Positions 45,520 to 56,650 are shown, counted from the first letter of the stretch. The stretch: DNA of 64,000 nt from Trichostrongylus colubriformis (GCA_963978905.1 OZ022258.1:24370716-24434715); one strand, 5' to 3'. Made by a program: numbers and translations. The notes: generated by a model from the letters alone, not told the origin.

Positions 45520-45974
45520 TCAAATGAATATTTTCCGAAAATTAGCTCTTCGATCGCAGTGAAATTCGAGGGGATGAAGCTGCATTGGGTAAATAGTGTG
45601 AACAAGAAGTTGGAAAGGCCATATCTCATATGCATGGACTGCAGCTATAAGCGTCCGTGCCAAACATGCTTGAAGACCGGCTTGAAGAAGGTATACAAAG
45701 GTGAGGTTGAGGAAAAATGGTGAGCATGAAGGTGTCGAGGCGGTGACAACGGAAAAAGGCGAAAGAGTTTTGAGAGATGATTCGCAGCGTTACCATTCCC
45801 ACGACTTGTCATTGAAGTACATGAACAAAGGCAAGGGAAAGATCGGAATGGACAATGAAAAGGCTGAAGGTTGGCCGATATTGATCCTTAACGGTCACTC
45901 TACGATCCCCAAAAGGAAGTTCCGAATGACCTTCAAAATGAACTCTCAGCAAGCTCTCCAGTGCTGTGATTTAC
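45520..45974 (+). CDS. two-exon gene fragment, weakly Rec114-like
   Basis: Exon 1 (45520-45690) follows AAAGTTTCCAG and ends at AAG|GTATAC. Exon 2 (45788-45974) follows GATTCGCAG and ends before GTATTTTC. Both ends of the 97-nt intron are phase 0, which supports the join. Exon 1 has a CxxC-x5-CxxC cluster (CMDCSYKRPCQTC), a possible zinc site. Exon 2 ends GWPILILNG...KRKFRMTFKMNSQQALQCCDL. The pattern of a hydrophobic strand, then [KR]FRxxF and a helix ending in CC, resembles the conserved end of the Rec114 PH-like domain, a meiotic double-strand-break factor. This rests on eye comparison only. Flanking exons were not found. A continuous frame across the intron is the alternative reading. Confidence 0.35.
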
Positions 45975-46084
45975 GTATTTTCCCAATCTTATTGGAGGGC
46001 CCCAAGTCAAGTCGAACTTCGGAATTTTTCGAACTTCGGAGAAAGCAGTTAATAAAAACCTTTGTATGTAGTTTTGGTGGGTAG

Positions 46085-47929
46085 GCACTTCTTTGAAATC
46101 TTTTTCACCTTAATTTTCATTTTCTTGCTTTCTGAATAGTTTTATTGCATAATGAATTGATTGCACAATCTCACTGCACTTCCGTTACTGCTAAGCACCG
46201 AAGGTAGTTGGTCGAACTGTTCGCCCTACGTAAATATATGAATACGCATGTACACGTACGATACGGATGTCAGACCAATACCTTATTTTTTACCATTCAA
46301 TATTTTCTCATGTCGTACATATATCTGCTATAATAGTATAATAGTAACTCATAAAGTAAGATTCAAAAATGGTTCAGTTAAGGGAAAACAGAACGATTTT
46401 CATAGGGAAAGAATATTCCAGCTATCGTTCTCCAAATGAGCAATATCTTTTTTTTTGATGAGTGATCACCAAGAAACTTTCAGCAGAACAAAGGCTTGAC
46501 TCGCCAAACGCCATGATTATAAAACAGAAAAAGTAACATAAAGACGCAAGTAGGGACTTTGTGCCCTTATCGAAGCCATTCGAAAAAGCTTTAGCTCGTT
46601 TCCACCGCTCTTTGCATAGTTCTTCGAGGACCTCGAATCGCAGTCTTTGACCTTGCAGTTGGAATTGCCCAAATTTGGCCGATGTGGATCAGTTTGCCGT
46701 GAAAGTGTTCGGTTCAGGAATTTGTTGCATCACTCTGATGCACTTAGTGCCGATATGGCGGCGACTCAAAAACGGTGTCCTATTGCTGGCATCGCTCCTT
46801 GAATAATCCCTGGAGAAAAATTCCGCATTTTTTTCCCAAATGGTCTTTTTTGCGACTGTGGTAGCTATATGCATAGTGCTGACATTTGTCTACGGAATAA
46901 AGAGTGGAAGACAGTGGGTGGCACTGCTAGCAGTCTTGAATAGGAAGGGCAGGAAAAAGAGACTCAAACGCTTCGAAGTTCACTGAAGTGGAATGACTGA
47001 CTTGCGTATATTTCAAGTGAAATGTTTGAGACGGCAATGGCCTGCTGCTCACGTTGTATAGTTCAGGGAAGAGAAATTGGCTTAATAAGCAACCTTTTGC
47101 AAGACAAGACAAGCAACCTTTTGCAAAAGGATGACGATGAAACAAAACTTAATGCCTTGTGCGCAGAAACGTGCCCTTCTACCACCTGAGAAAGTGAAAA
47201 ATGTGAGGAATGTGCGAGACGAGTTCGCCGGCGGAACACCAGTAAAACTCTCTGGAAAACCGGTTTTTTCATTATGAGAGTGCATTAGCGTCAGAGAATA
47301 AGTGCTATCATAAACTTAATTCAATCACGATGATGGACTACCGTAATCCATCAGTTTTTGTGCCATACTTTCATTAGACCGCGAGTAACACAGAGAACGT
47401 GTGTGGTAATATGAGGGTGGTGCTTAAATAAAGTCGCACGTGAGCAAATGGGGTGACATGAGGCAATATGATGGCTTTTTACTTTCGTGGAAAAAGGAAC
47501 GAATATTTCTGAGCAAGGAAGTTTCCCTCGGCAGGAAAAATAGATTGTGAAAAAATGATATTCAGCAGCACATTCAGGCGAATATGCATAATCTACAGTT
47601 ACAATATGCAAATTTCTCGTCCAGTATGGATGGAACAAAGTGGACCGTTTCTACAGAAAGGAGCGTAGACTATTCATAGAATTTCACAATCAAGTAGCAC
47701 TGGTTGGTATCGAATGGTGAGACAACTTACAAATGAGAACGTAAATAGTCCCTCTATTGACGAAAACCACCAACTTTGTGTGTCGGTTGCATGCCGGCCT
47801 CAAGTGAGTGGTTGTGGGGGATGGTAGAGGAAATCGACCGCTCAAGGTATGGGGATACTAATCGGTGCTGGACAACCAATATAAGATAACATTATCGCTG
47901 TGATAGCAGTTCCTACTCGAAGGCTCATT
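46085..47929. other. no supported gene
   Basis: Includes a local duplication of AAGCAACCTTTTGCAA (about 47088 and 47111) and short overlapping frames. No motif was seen. Confidence 0.4.
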
Positions 47930-48085
47930 TCAGGAATATTGGGGTGCTGCAGCTCCTGCCGTGGTCAGATAGTTCGACCCACAGTCAGTAAGCTGTACCT
48001 TGGCTGTTAGCTCCTGGATCGTGCACATCCAAAGGAGCAAGCTCGACTCCACCCAGCAGCTCATCCAAGACGTGATTGCTGGCAA
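47930..48085. repeat. fragment of palindromic family F5
   Basis: It resembles the left arm of 54245-54736: CTCCTGCCGTGG, TTCGACCCA, GCTGTACCTT, AGCTCCTGGA(G/T)CGTGCA, then a purine/CCA stretch. It is diverged and incomplete. Confidence 0.55.
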
Positions 48086-48089
48086 TAAC

Positions 48090-49785
48090 GGTGGCAATGA
48101 TGGGCAACAACGTGACAAACGAGGCCTACGCTTTGTGTGATAACATAAAATAAGAAAGAGATATAGTGATAAAGGAGGTGTTGACATGAGTAAACAGGTG
48201 ATATCCCGGAGTATCCTATGATACCATTCAGCGAGAACTGATCCAAACGCTCGTTTTCACGAGGTAATCTCGTCCAAGGCCAGGTGTCAGGAGGCCTTCC
48301 ATAGCACCTCTAATTTCATACCTCAGCGCTTGAACTCACTTAAGGTAATGCTGGAATGTACCTCTGAATGAACACCTACCACGTACACCGGCACACATTC
48401 TGCGATGTGCTGACGTCACAATAGGTGTCAGCACATTGGGCTGGCATGCAGGTATGTTGGGTTGCTGGAGGAGTAGTGGCTTTTGAGCTAGACCTATCAA
48501 AGAGTGGGTTGTTGCGTAAATGACAAGGATTGCAGTCTTTCTAGCAAGTCTTGGAAAGTTCAGTAAGTTATCATCATGATACGGGCCGAAGGTCGAGCAC
48601 GGATAGTGGATCTTACCATCATGGGGTCGCAGAACTCCGATCACTATGACCAGTGGGCGATATCAGTGGTTGATTTCCCTCACTTGAGTGGGAATTCAAT
48701 AAAACTGCACGTCCTATCTCTGGTAAACCACATCGCTGATTTGTCCTGTTCGATTATTTTATGCGTAGTCCGCAGCTCACCGGCGCTTGTGACACGCGAA
48801 ATACATCACATGGTAATAAAGTAAGGTACGATAATACTGACAATAAAGTAAAGTACCACAAAAAGAAACTTAAAATGTGGAAGTGAGAAGCCTTAGACTC
48901 AAAGAGGTGTGTGTGCTGCAGAAGGAAGAATAAAGACCAGCGAGTGCTGTACTATTGGTTCAATAATCTTCCAGAAATGTGTCGTGTGATGAGACGCATT
49001 TCGCGATAACTCAGGTGAAGTTGAGCGCTCCGATAAAATAAACTAAAGAACGTGGGTGTCTTCCCTGAGAAGGAAGAGGGAGGAAGTCTTTCATAACTTA
49101 TGAAGCTTTCCTGCGGCTTTCGGTTGTCAGGCTGATTAATTCATATAAGATGCGAGAGCCCTTACACTCCTAATCGATCGCCCTTGAGCTTCGTAAAAAA
49201 CACAAGTGCAAAGGTATCCACCGTTTACTAGCAGACGGGTCTTACCGCTATCCCTACAGTGAACTGAGCCTTTCACCTATTATTTGAAATGTGGCGCAAT
49301 CCATGAGTACCCCAGCTATGGGCGCTGGTCGGAAGTTTTGACCAGTTGTCTTCGTAGCCCATCAGCATTTGCTAGATGTAGGATCATCAAAGTGATTATT
49401 GTGCGCGCCATATTACCGAGTATCTGCCAGAGCCATGTGCACCTGTGAGACGTTCCAGTTTTACGCGATTAGGCGATTTCTCAGGTGTGGAAGGACCCTG
49501 TCCAAAAAATTCTGTAAAAAAACGATTTAGGATAAAAAATACTGTACCACTTCGGGGAGAGTCTCGAGCCTATTTTGCACAAGAACTCCGTAGAAAACAA
49601 GCGTTCAGCAGCTTGAACAACGAATCCACTTCATTTTCAGCCATTTTTCTCGTTGTATTGTTGGAGTAAGCTAGGAGAAATTAATTCAGAGACGGTTAGC
49701 TATTGATTTCAGAGACGGTTAGCTTTCGAATGACAATAACACCAGCTGTCGATTGCGAAGTTTTTTATGCCACACGAGGTTTTTA
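48090..49785. other. no supported gene
   Basis: Has a short tandem duplication TCAGAGACGGTTAGCT at about 49687-49725. The open frames at 48336-48824 overlap on both strands and lack motifs. Confidence 0.4.
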
Positions 49786-49801
49786 AGTGGGACCTTTATT
49801 C

Positions 49802-49842
49802 GTGGCCCAACGTTTCGACCGTTTCGTCTTCTTCAGAGGCCT
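49802..49842 (-). other. hammerhead-like core in Penelope-like 3' end
   Basis: On the element strand GGCC(T), CTGAAGA, a short GAC...GTC stem, GAAACGTTG and GGGCC follow each other. CUGANGA and GAAA are the two invariant hammerhead blocks, and GGCC/GGCC could close stem I. Hammerhead motifs are known in Penelope-like elements. Stem III is not clear here, and the base pair next to CUGANGA is not the usual G-C, so activity is doubtful. Confidence 0.45.
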
Positions 49843-50087
49843 GAAGATGGCTTGAAGCTCATGATTTGTCAAGTACCCGAACAAGCGCCTCCTCCCCTCT
49901 AGCGTTTCCGACATCATTCGGGAAAGCTCCCGAACAACTCAGTAATATGACAACAAACTCACTGATGGTTCCACCGCTTGTGGGGAGCGTGTGCTCACAG
50001 CCACAGTAAGTGATGTTAGTATGGATGAATGAGCCCTACTTGAGTCTCAAGCCACATGACATGATATTGTCATGCATGTCACCCATA

Positions 50088-51411
50088 CTATAGCTCGCAT
50101 TTTGATACGAAAGGCAAAAGATCATTTGTAATAGACAAACACTCATTGCGGTTATTCATCCGTGGATTTCTGGCGAAAATCCAGAATGACTCCAAAACTT
50201 TCCTTGATAAGATTTCCGTCTCGAACGCCAAGATGCTACACTTAACATCAAAGTCGTTCCCACTGTGCTCCTCAATCTTATGCTTGCCAAGTGGGGTGGT
50301 AATGATATCACGCCTTTTCCCAGCTAGGTGTTCTTTAACGCGAATAGCCAGTGCCCTTCCTGTTTCTCCAATATAAGTGCTATTACAAGCCCTACATTCA
50401 AGCTGATAAATCACTCCAGCTTTCTCACAATCCCCTGGCTTTCCGTATGGGCATGTAATGCAGTTTGGAGTCATGCACTGCTTATCGTATAGTCTGTTGC
50501 GAACAAGTTGACGTTTAACGTTGACGTTTAATGTTGTGGTTAGGAATATTCACTAACACAACATCATCTTGTAACTGTGCTCGCACAATACTACGTTGTA
50601 TTGAAGCAGTGACACGATCGGAGATGAATGGAAGGCATAAGGGTAGTTTCCTTTGACGTGATATGCGCCGTTGTGGACCAGCATAAGAGGGTGTTCGCCG
50701 TATGGGTACCGCATAACCATTCTCGGCAGCTATGCGTGTAGCTAAGCGTCTTGACTCCTGCCGCTCCTCATCGCCAGTGCACATACTGGTTGCTGTAGTT
50801 ATCATGTTCTTGATGACAGCACGTTTCACTGCAGCAGGGTGAGAAGATGAAGCATGAATCAAAACATTCTTACAGCTAGGTTTGCGGTACCATTTTACGC
50901 TAACAATGCCATCAGACAATTTGACCTGAGTGTTAAGGTATAGTAAGCAACCGTGCTTAGGTACTTCCCGTGTGAGCTTGATATAATGTGATTGCTCATT
51001 TAATAACCGAAAACACTCATCCATTTCGGACTGTGTTGATGTTACGATGAAGCAGTCATCAATATATCTACAGTACATTAAAGGCAAGCGACTCAGTACT
51101 GGTTCTTCAATTCTGCTCATGAAGCAGATCGCAAGTACTGGTGCTAGTCGCTGACCCATAGCCAAACCCCTTATTTGGGAATCCAGCTCAATTTTAGTTA
51201 CAGTCTTCATCTCACGATACATAAAGATACTGCGTATTCGTCCCAAATTTCTTAAAAAGAAATCCGAGTAGAAGTCAGAGTAAAATTCGCAGTAGAGTTT
51301 TTGATCAACGATGGATAACATGCTACCATCAATTAAGAAAGTGAGCACGTTGCCGAGCGATTTGCAAAGAAAATATTTCCCATTCCAGGCACTAATGAGC
51401 GATAAATGCAC
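50088..51411 (-). pseudogene. RT + C-terminal GIY-YIG, frame-shifted
   Basis: The first frame (51411-50515, 298 codons, open a little further up to about 51480) has GLAMGQRLAPVLA at 82 (RT4), RYIDDCFIV with YIDD at 116-119 (RT5), KWYRKP at 173 and HASSSHP at 186 (the end of the palm and thumb). It stops at 50515. The second frame (50474-50088, 128 codons) has GVIY with CRAC, then STYIGETGR, R45, H49 and VLESFW (catalytic Glu near 95), a full GIY-YIG domain. The two are offset by +1 because TTGACGTTTAA(C/T)G is present twice in tandem at about 50509-50534; loss of one 13-bp unit would restore the frame. The N-terminal RT half is missing. The element therefore cannot transpose by itself. Confidence 0.85.
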
Positions 51412-51692
51412 TTCAGAGGCTGAGTCAAAGAGTGAAAATAATGTGGAAATAACTGGAGCACTTAGAGCAGACTGACTTTGAGTCTATTTTCCGTACTTCT
51501 AACATAAGAGGCTCAAGCGGTTTTATTGCGTCGTTTTAAAAAGTGACTGGCCTCTTTGACAATCTGCAGACCGGCATTTGTCAGAAAGAGCCTATATTGG
51601 CAGTTGAAAGACGATGAAGACTGAAATGCTCTTCATCTACATAGCTAAGCTATTCATAGACATTACATTTTGTATTCATAGTTTGTCTTTAT

Positions 51693-52187
51693 TCAAAATC
51701 GTGGAAATATCCCGTTAGGTAGTGGACCTACAAAAGAGGAACCCCTTATGCCTGAATTTGTCCCCCACCCAATCAAAGTCTGAAGAATGAGGGCTGTGGA
51801 GGGCCGCATCTCAAGTCCAGGAGGCGTTTCATTTAAAGGTTGTGTATTGACTGTCCATGAATGTCCATGAATAGCTAGGTCACCCACCGCGATAAGTGCC
51901 TTGCGGTCCCGCTGAAACCACGCCAAGTGGGGCGTGCACTGCCTCCTCACGTGATGCAACCAGTTGGAGGGTCTAGTCACATTCCCGTTTGAAAAGGCAG
52001 GCTCGGTTAAATAGCAGAATTGTGGTTTCGTAAAAATGACAAGAAGATGCGCATTATGGCTGCAAGAGTGAGCCACTTTACACAGCGATATGCCTTCACC
52101 TTTTCTCGAATGCGGAATGCATAATTCGTGATGTGATAAAGCTTCGCAACACGCGCAACATATGCACTGCGGACATGGAGATGCCAC
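51693..52187 (-). CDS. possible Ig-domain exon fragment
   Basis: A 164-codon minus-strand frame. Its middle (HLAWFQRDRKALIAVGDLAIHG, about 51860-51945) looks like the C, C' and neighbouring strands of an immunoglobulin domain of the invertebrate Dpr/IgLON/zig type: the core Trp, a charged turn, then ALIxVGD. The expected upstream Cys strand and downstream DxGxYxC are not in the same frame. The surrounding residues are poor. A small duplication (ATTCATGGAC/ATTCATGGAC) disturbs the sequence just after the motif. It may be one exon of an adhesion receptor, a fragment left by rearrangement, or coincidence. Confidence 0.28.
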   Translation of the reverse strand: MASPCPQCICCACCEALSHHELCIPHSRKGEGISLCKVAHSCSHNAHLLVIFTKPQFCYLTEPAFSNGNVTRPSNWLHHVRRQCTPHLAWFQRDRKALIAVGDLAIHGHSWTVNTQPLNETPPGLEMRPSTALILQTLIGWGTNSGIRGSSFVGPLPNGIFPRF

Positions 52188-52289
52188 CCTGTAACCATAA
52201 TCATATGCTTTCCAGTGCAGCGAGGCCTAATAATAGACCTCTATCGTTTGGAAGCAGCGAGACACTCTGTGGCGAAGTTAGGAGAATGG

Positions 52290-52650
52290 CCCACGGAAAA
52301 ATGGGTTTTCTTGTTACCCATGTATTTATGTTGTATTTGCCGAAAAAGGGCCGCATGCGAAGTTCCACGCGAAAAGGTGAGAATTCGGCTAAGACACAGT
52401 TTCCCGAATTCTTGGGCGGATGGGCGGGGCTTTGAGTAAAAACCTCGCCCCGTTGTCCGCCGCGGTCGGAGACGCATTGTAGGAACTGGAGTTACGTGAA
52501 CAGTCTTACTGCTTCCCAACCGCGGCGGACGACGCGAAGGGGCTTTTACTCGGAGGCCCTGCACACCCGGTCGAGGATTTAAACTTTCCATGCAGTCCTT
52601 ATTAGGCAAATACAACATAAACATATGGATAACAAACTCATTTTTTCGTG
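52290..52650. mobile_element. palindromic foldback family F4, copy B
   Basis: The left arm has TTGTTACCCATGTATTTATG, TTGTATTTGCCGAAAAAGGG and GAAGTTCCACGCGAAAAGG. The right arm has the complement of the outer half (CAAATACAACATAAACATAT). The centre pairs CCTCGCCCCGTTGTCCGCCG with CGGCGGACGACGCGAAGGGG. It matches copy A at 20530-20925. The open frames on both strands here are shadows. Confidence 0.75.
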
Positions 52651-52745
52651 AACGTTTCCTTTAGGTTTTTCTGTGATCCATTTATATATATGTACTATTT
52701 TGCTCACTTGGGCTGCATGCAAAGTTGCAAAGCCTTTCGCCGATG

Positions 52746-52845
52746 TCAGAATGTTACCAGGGCCTGTAAGGATAAGACGGTCAAAATCGAAGACATCAGA
52801 ATGTTACGAGGGCCTGTAAGGATAAGACTGTCAAAATCGAAGACA
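52746..52845. repeat. 50-bp tandem duplication
   Basis: The unit TCAGAATGTTAC(C/G)AGGGCCT...AAAATCGAAGACA occurs twice head to tail with two substitutions. It interrupts the frame at 52648-53016. Confidence 0.92.
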
Positions 52846-52849
52846 ACCA

Positions 52850-53745
52850 GCTCAATATTGAGCAGGACTTACTGGACTGAGGCAGGAATTCCAAACAGAG
52901 AAATCCATGAGCTGCATTCGGCGGGATGGAGAGGACTGTGGATACTAGAGATGCCTGAGGCGATTGAAACAAAAAACGTTATTCTTTGGAATATTATGCT
53001 TATCGAGCTCCACTGAGAATCAGTTGAATCAGTTGAGATGACCCCACAGTCAAGACCAATGTTAAGTCATTCTTCGCCACAACACTGGGCAATCTCATTT
53101 CGCAAAAATCGCCAATCTCATTTCCCACAGGCTCGGCTGGCAGAACTCATAGTATTCTTTGGACCGAGATAGTATAGGAGGTTTTCATTTTGTTCGCTCA
53201 CTGTCTATCTCCTTATTAAAAAAACCACTTATTTCGTGTATAGGTTTGCCGGTCCCTCCTTACATATGTCCGCACGCGAGTGATTGTGATAGGGATGATA
53301 GAGAAAATCACTGCCTGAAGTAGGGGAAATCTGTTTATTTTGGAAAACTATTAGAAAACAGGGTAACGTTATCGCTGTGATTGCATCTGCTTCATACGTG
53401 TATGAATGTCAACTCAGAAACAAAGGACAGTAATAGAGGTTCGATTACTATGACTGAGCTAATGGATTATACCAGTGAATGAGTCCTATTGCATGCGTAT
53501 GAGTTCATTGAAGCGGTACGCGAACACCTGGCCACATCACTGAGTAACCCCAGAACCATGCAGGTATGTATGTACCTCAAATTTTGTTGCGTAGCTCGCT
53601 TCTCACCAGTTCCTTGTAACGCACGAAGTACATTGCGTAGCTACGACTTGGCAAATTAGGGTGTTGTCTTGAAAATCACGAGCCCGTAAAAAACAGGCTC
53701 AAAAACAAGCCCTTCTCCAAGTTTGGTCAAACAGAGTTGGGTTAA
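52850..53745. other. no supported gene
   Basis: No motif-bearing frame and no clear repeat. Confidence 0.4.
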
Positions 53746-53749
53746 AGAC

Positions 53750-54246
53750 GGGGTAATGTGAGTGATGAGGAATCCCTAAGAAGGGTCATTCACTCGAAAA
53801 CTACGGGTCTGGAAAGCCTTTTTGCAGCGAAAACCCCCGCGAAAGGCGCGCTTCTGAGCTGTGGCAGAGGCGGCCTTTTCAGCTCCAGCCGTCTTTCTTG
53901 GCTCGGCCCGCCCCCTAGCGACTGGTTGGCTGGGGTGGGTGTGGAAGGTATAGCGGCCCGCTTTCTCAGTTTTAGCTTGACACTCACTCCGGAAAAAGGA
54001 TGCCTTCTCATTTCCGAACATCCTTCGTGTTTATGACATGGCAACGTCAACGGAAAACTCGTCTGGATTACCCGCCTCTTCACGGGAAGGCTTCACGTCG
54101 GAAATCAACGGTGGGGAGGGGTCCTATTTCTCGGATTCCTGGCCAAGTCCATCCATTTTTCTTCACTGCCCTGTTGCTAGGCATCCCGACTTTCATATGC
54201 ACTACTTCTTCTACTTTTCGTCCGAATTTCCCCAATACAGCCTTTA
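53750..54246. repeat. dispersed repeat R1, unsplit copy C
   Basis: It aligns with 7978-8514 and with the split copy at 24190-24426 plus 27686-27965. At the split point it reads CGCTTTCTCAGTTTTAGC without interruption. Overlapping frames (53758-54083) are shadows. Its end abuts the F5 palindrome. Confidence 0.8.
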
Positions 54247-54736
54247 AAGGCACATTCCAGGATCATTGGGATATCAATCTCCTGCCGTGGATGGATTGTT
54301 CGACCCAAGCCACGTAGGCTGTACCTTTACCGAGGCGTGGATGTCAGTTCCTGGAGCGTGCAGAGCCAAAGAATCTAGCACAACAGCTCGGCCCCGCCCA
54401 CCCCAGCCGGGGGCATGCTGCAAGTGTTCCGGTGCCTGTGTGGGGTCAGGTCACTCAGTAGTGGGTTTACTTCACGAGGCGATTGGTTTACTGCCAATTT
54501 CAAGATCTTGGCTAGTAGCTGGTCTACTTATATCATGGATAAGAGTCGAAGAGTAAAGGCAGACCCCCGGCTAGGGTGGGCGGGGCCGAGCTGTTGCGCT
54601 AAATTCTTTGACTCTGCACGCTCCAGGAACTGACATCCACGCCTCGGTAAAGGCACAGCCTACGTGGCTTGGGTCGAACTGTCCATCCACGGCAGGAGAT
54701 GTGATATCCCATTAATCCTGGAATGTGCCTTTAAAT
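54245..54736. mobile_element. palindromic foldback family F5
   Basis: Arms of about 170 bp (54245-54414 and 54565-54736) begin TTAAAGGCACATTCCAGGAT and run through CTCCTGCCGTGGATGGA, TTCGACCCAAGCCACGTAGG, GGCGTGGATGTCAGTTCCTG and GCTCGGCCCCGCCCACCC before inverting. The loop is about 150 bp. Related single arms are at 41830-42010 and 47930-48085. It has no coding capacity. Confidence 0.85.
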
Positions 54737-54946
54737 AGCTTCACACCATAGTTTGGAGGTAAGACGAGGTCGTTGGCTTACAGATAATATCCATTTTGTC
54801 CCACAATCAGCTCGGTTGCTTACCTATTAGATGATTGCCGAAATAAAGAAAGGAAATCCATCAGAAATCAAATCCATCAGAATCTACATCACAGCTGTAA
54901 ATGAAATGATTATGCAGCTTCACACTATGGACTTTATTGCGAACGT

Positions 54947-55288
54947 ATGAATGGCTTGTATGGTCAGGAGCTGATCCCAAGAAGTGCAAATGCTACTTTG
55001 CATTTCTATCACTTTCTCGATAGGTTTGATTTGTATATTCTATATAGAATTTCTGGACATTCACATCGAGGAAGAGATATTCGTAACGGAAACAGAAATT
55101 ATCAAGTAGTGACCGCTGAAATGAAAATAGGGTCTTATGACTATCAGATAGAAAGACAGTGGGTTCCAAGAACGGCACAAACCATTTTAAAAGACGATCT
55201 CAAACGGCAACGACGTCCGCTCAACGCCTTCATCCAATTTCCGGATGTCTTCGAGGAGAGAATCGAATTTTCGGCAATGGTCAGATAG
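54947..55288 (+). CDS. possible exon, unknown protein
   Basis: A 113-codon frame whose second half (MKIGSYDYQIERQWVPRTAQ and RRPLNAFIQFPDVFEERIEF) reads like a folded protein. A stop at 55286-55288 could end the gene. A candidate acceptor TTCTATATAG at about 55048 lies inside the frame but favours another phase, so the exon boundary is uncertain. No family is recognised. Confidence 0.3.
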   Translation: MNGLYGQELIPRSANATLHFYHFLDRFDLYILYRISGHSHRGRDIRNGNRNYQVVTAEMKIGSYDYQIERQWVPRTAQTILKDDLKRQRRPLNAFIQFPDVFEERIEFSAMVR

Positions 55289-55289
55289 A

Positions 55290-56570
55290 AGGATGGAGAT
55301 TTATGACCGTGTAGCTGAGGTGAGAAAAATCAGGTATAATATAGAAATGTTACTGTTCCCTTAACGTACGAGACTGGATATTGTCAAATATCAATAAGCC
55401 GATTGTCATGCAATGCAAGCAAATTTTACAAATGCAAAGCTGCGACATTAACTTTTTGTGGGCCGATTTTCAATAATTAATTGAGCAGGTTCATTTTGCG
55501 CCGCGCAATTAGGCAAGAAACTACAGGAAAATTGCAATTTATGACCGAAGCGATCATGGATTTAGAGCAGTACCGCAGATATTCGATTAGTATGTGTTAC
55601 CTTTTGAAGGGATTGTTTCTTAAAAGATGGTGAAGAAGCCTCGGGAGTAACTCCTCTCCTGAAAGCGCTATATAGTGGCAGCTGCTAGGCGAGGAAGCGA
55701 GAACTATGGCGGACAAGACGGAAAACGCAAAATACACGAATACTAGCTAGTTTCTAAAATACTCCGCGCAGAGTGACATAGCGGTCGCTTGCGACTCGTA
55801 AGCTGCGAGAGTCATCAACATGAGCAGGTGTAGAATATCGGCGTTCACAGTACTTCATTTGCACCTTAGGAGAATATTTTATACGTAATAAGAGTGAGTA
55901 GGAAACAAGAAGGTATGCATGGCATATCTCCTTTTCATGACCGACCCACTTGCATAACCCATTATCTTTTCATTCAGTCGAAAAGAGAGAGATTGCAAAT
56001 GCACCTGAATTCGGCATACGACCACCGTCGCTTTCACCATGATCAACGTACAAATTTTAAATACTTTCGCGAAAATAGTGCACCACTGAAAGTGGTTTTT
56101 GTGCACCTGCTAATGGCGTCCTAGAGGTGACTCCTGGTTGCTGCACTCTAAAAGGAGTGCTCCCAAATGCTAAAGGAATGCAAGTCGTTGAATCAATGGG
56201 TCTCCTGATGTATGCACCATTAAGTGCTTAGCATGTGGAAAATTCTGATTCGCTACTCATCCTCGGTAGTAGCAACGTCAATGCAGCGCAGAGTTCGTTC
56301 TATGCAATTTCGTGGAAAAATGTCGTTTTACAGTGGGGAAATGCAGGCGTAATGAGAGGTAAGGTACAAATTTCCAATAATGGCCATTACTTTGAGATGC
56401 GTCGCCATCGAATACTACTATGCTGTGCTTAATGATACATTCACCTATAATTGCCCGAAAACTCTGTTGATAGATTTTGACATTTTTAATTTCTGATAGC
56501 GGCTAATTATCGTTGCACCCCGCGATGCGAAAGTTACTACAAGGATGCTGAGTAATGGGCAAAAGCTTCT
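55290..56570. other. no supported gene
   Basis: Short frames only, for example 55894-56124 (plus) and 55879-56106 (minus) over the same bases. No repeat seen. Confidence 0.4.
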
Positions 56571-56650
56571 CTCTCGGACGGGATTCGAACCCGCACTTCA
56601 TGCTTTCCGGACATATGTGCTAATTCATTAAGCCACGGTTGTACTTTGCG
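56571..56650 (-). pseudogene. tRNA-derived sequence (tRNA pseudogene)
   Basis: On the minus strand an A-box-like GTGGCTTAATGAATTAGCAC is followed at the right distance by a perfect B box GGTTCGAATCC within a good T-arm (GCGGG/CCCGT). A short ATG/CAT anticodon-arm core surrounds TCCGGAAA. The 3' acceptor strand CCGAGAG has no partner at the 5' end and the anticodon-loop U33 is missing, so it is not a working tRNA. It may be a SINE-like or degenerate tRNA. Confidence 0.5.

Larger units (their letters stand above)
49790..51482 (-). mobile_element. 5'-truncated classical Penelope-like element
   Basis: On the minus strand it carries part of a reverse transcriptase, then a C-terminal GIY-YIG nuclease, then a 3' end with the CTTCTTCAG/CGAAACGTTG motif typical of this superfamily. 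RT motifs before RT4 are absent. The frame is closed by two TAG codons just upstream (about 51482 and beyond), so the element starts inside the RT domain. The 3' boundary is set near the AATAAAGGTCCCACTT segment, and no target duplication was found. Confidence 0.85.
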
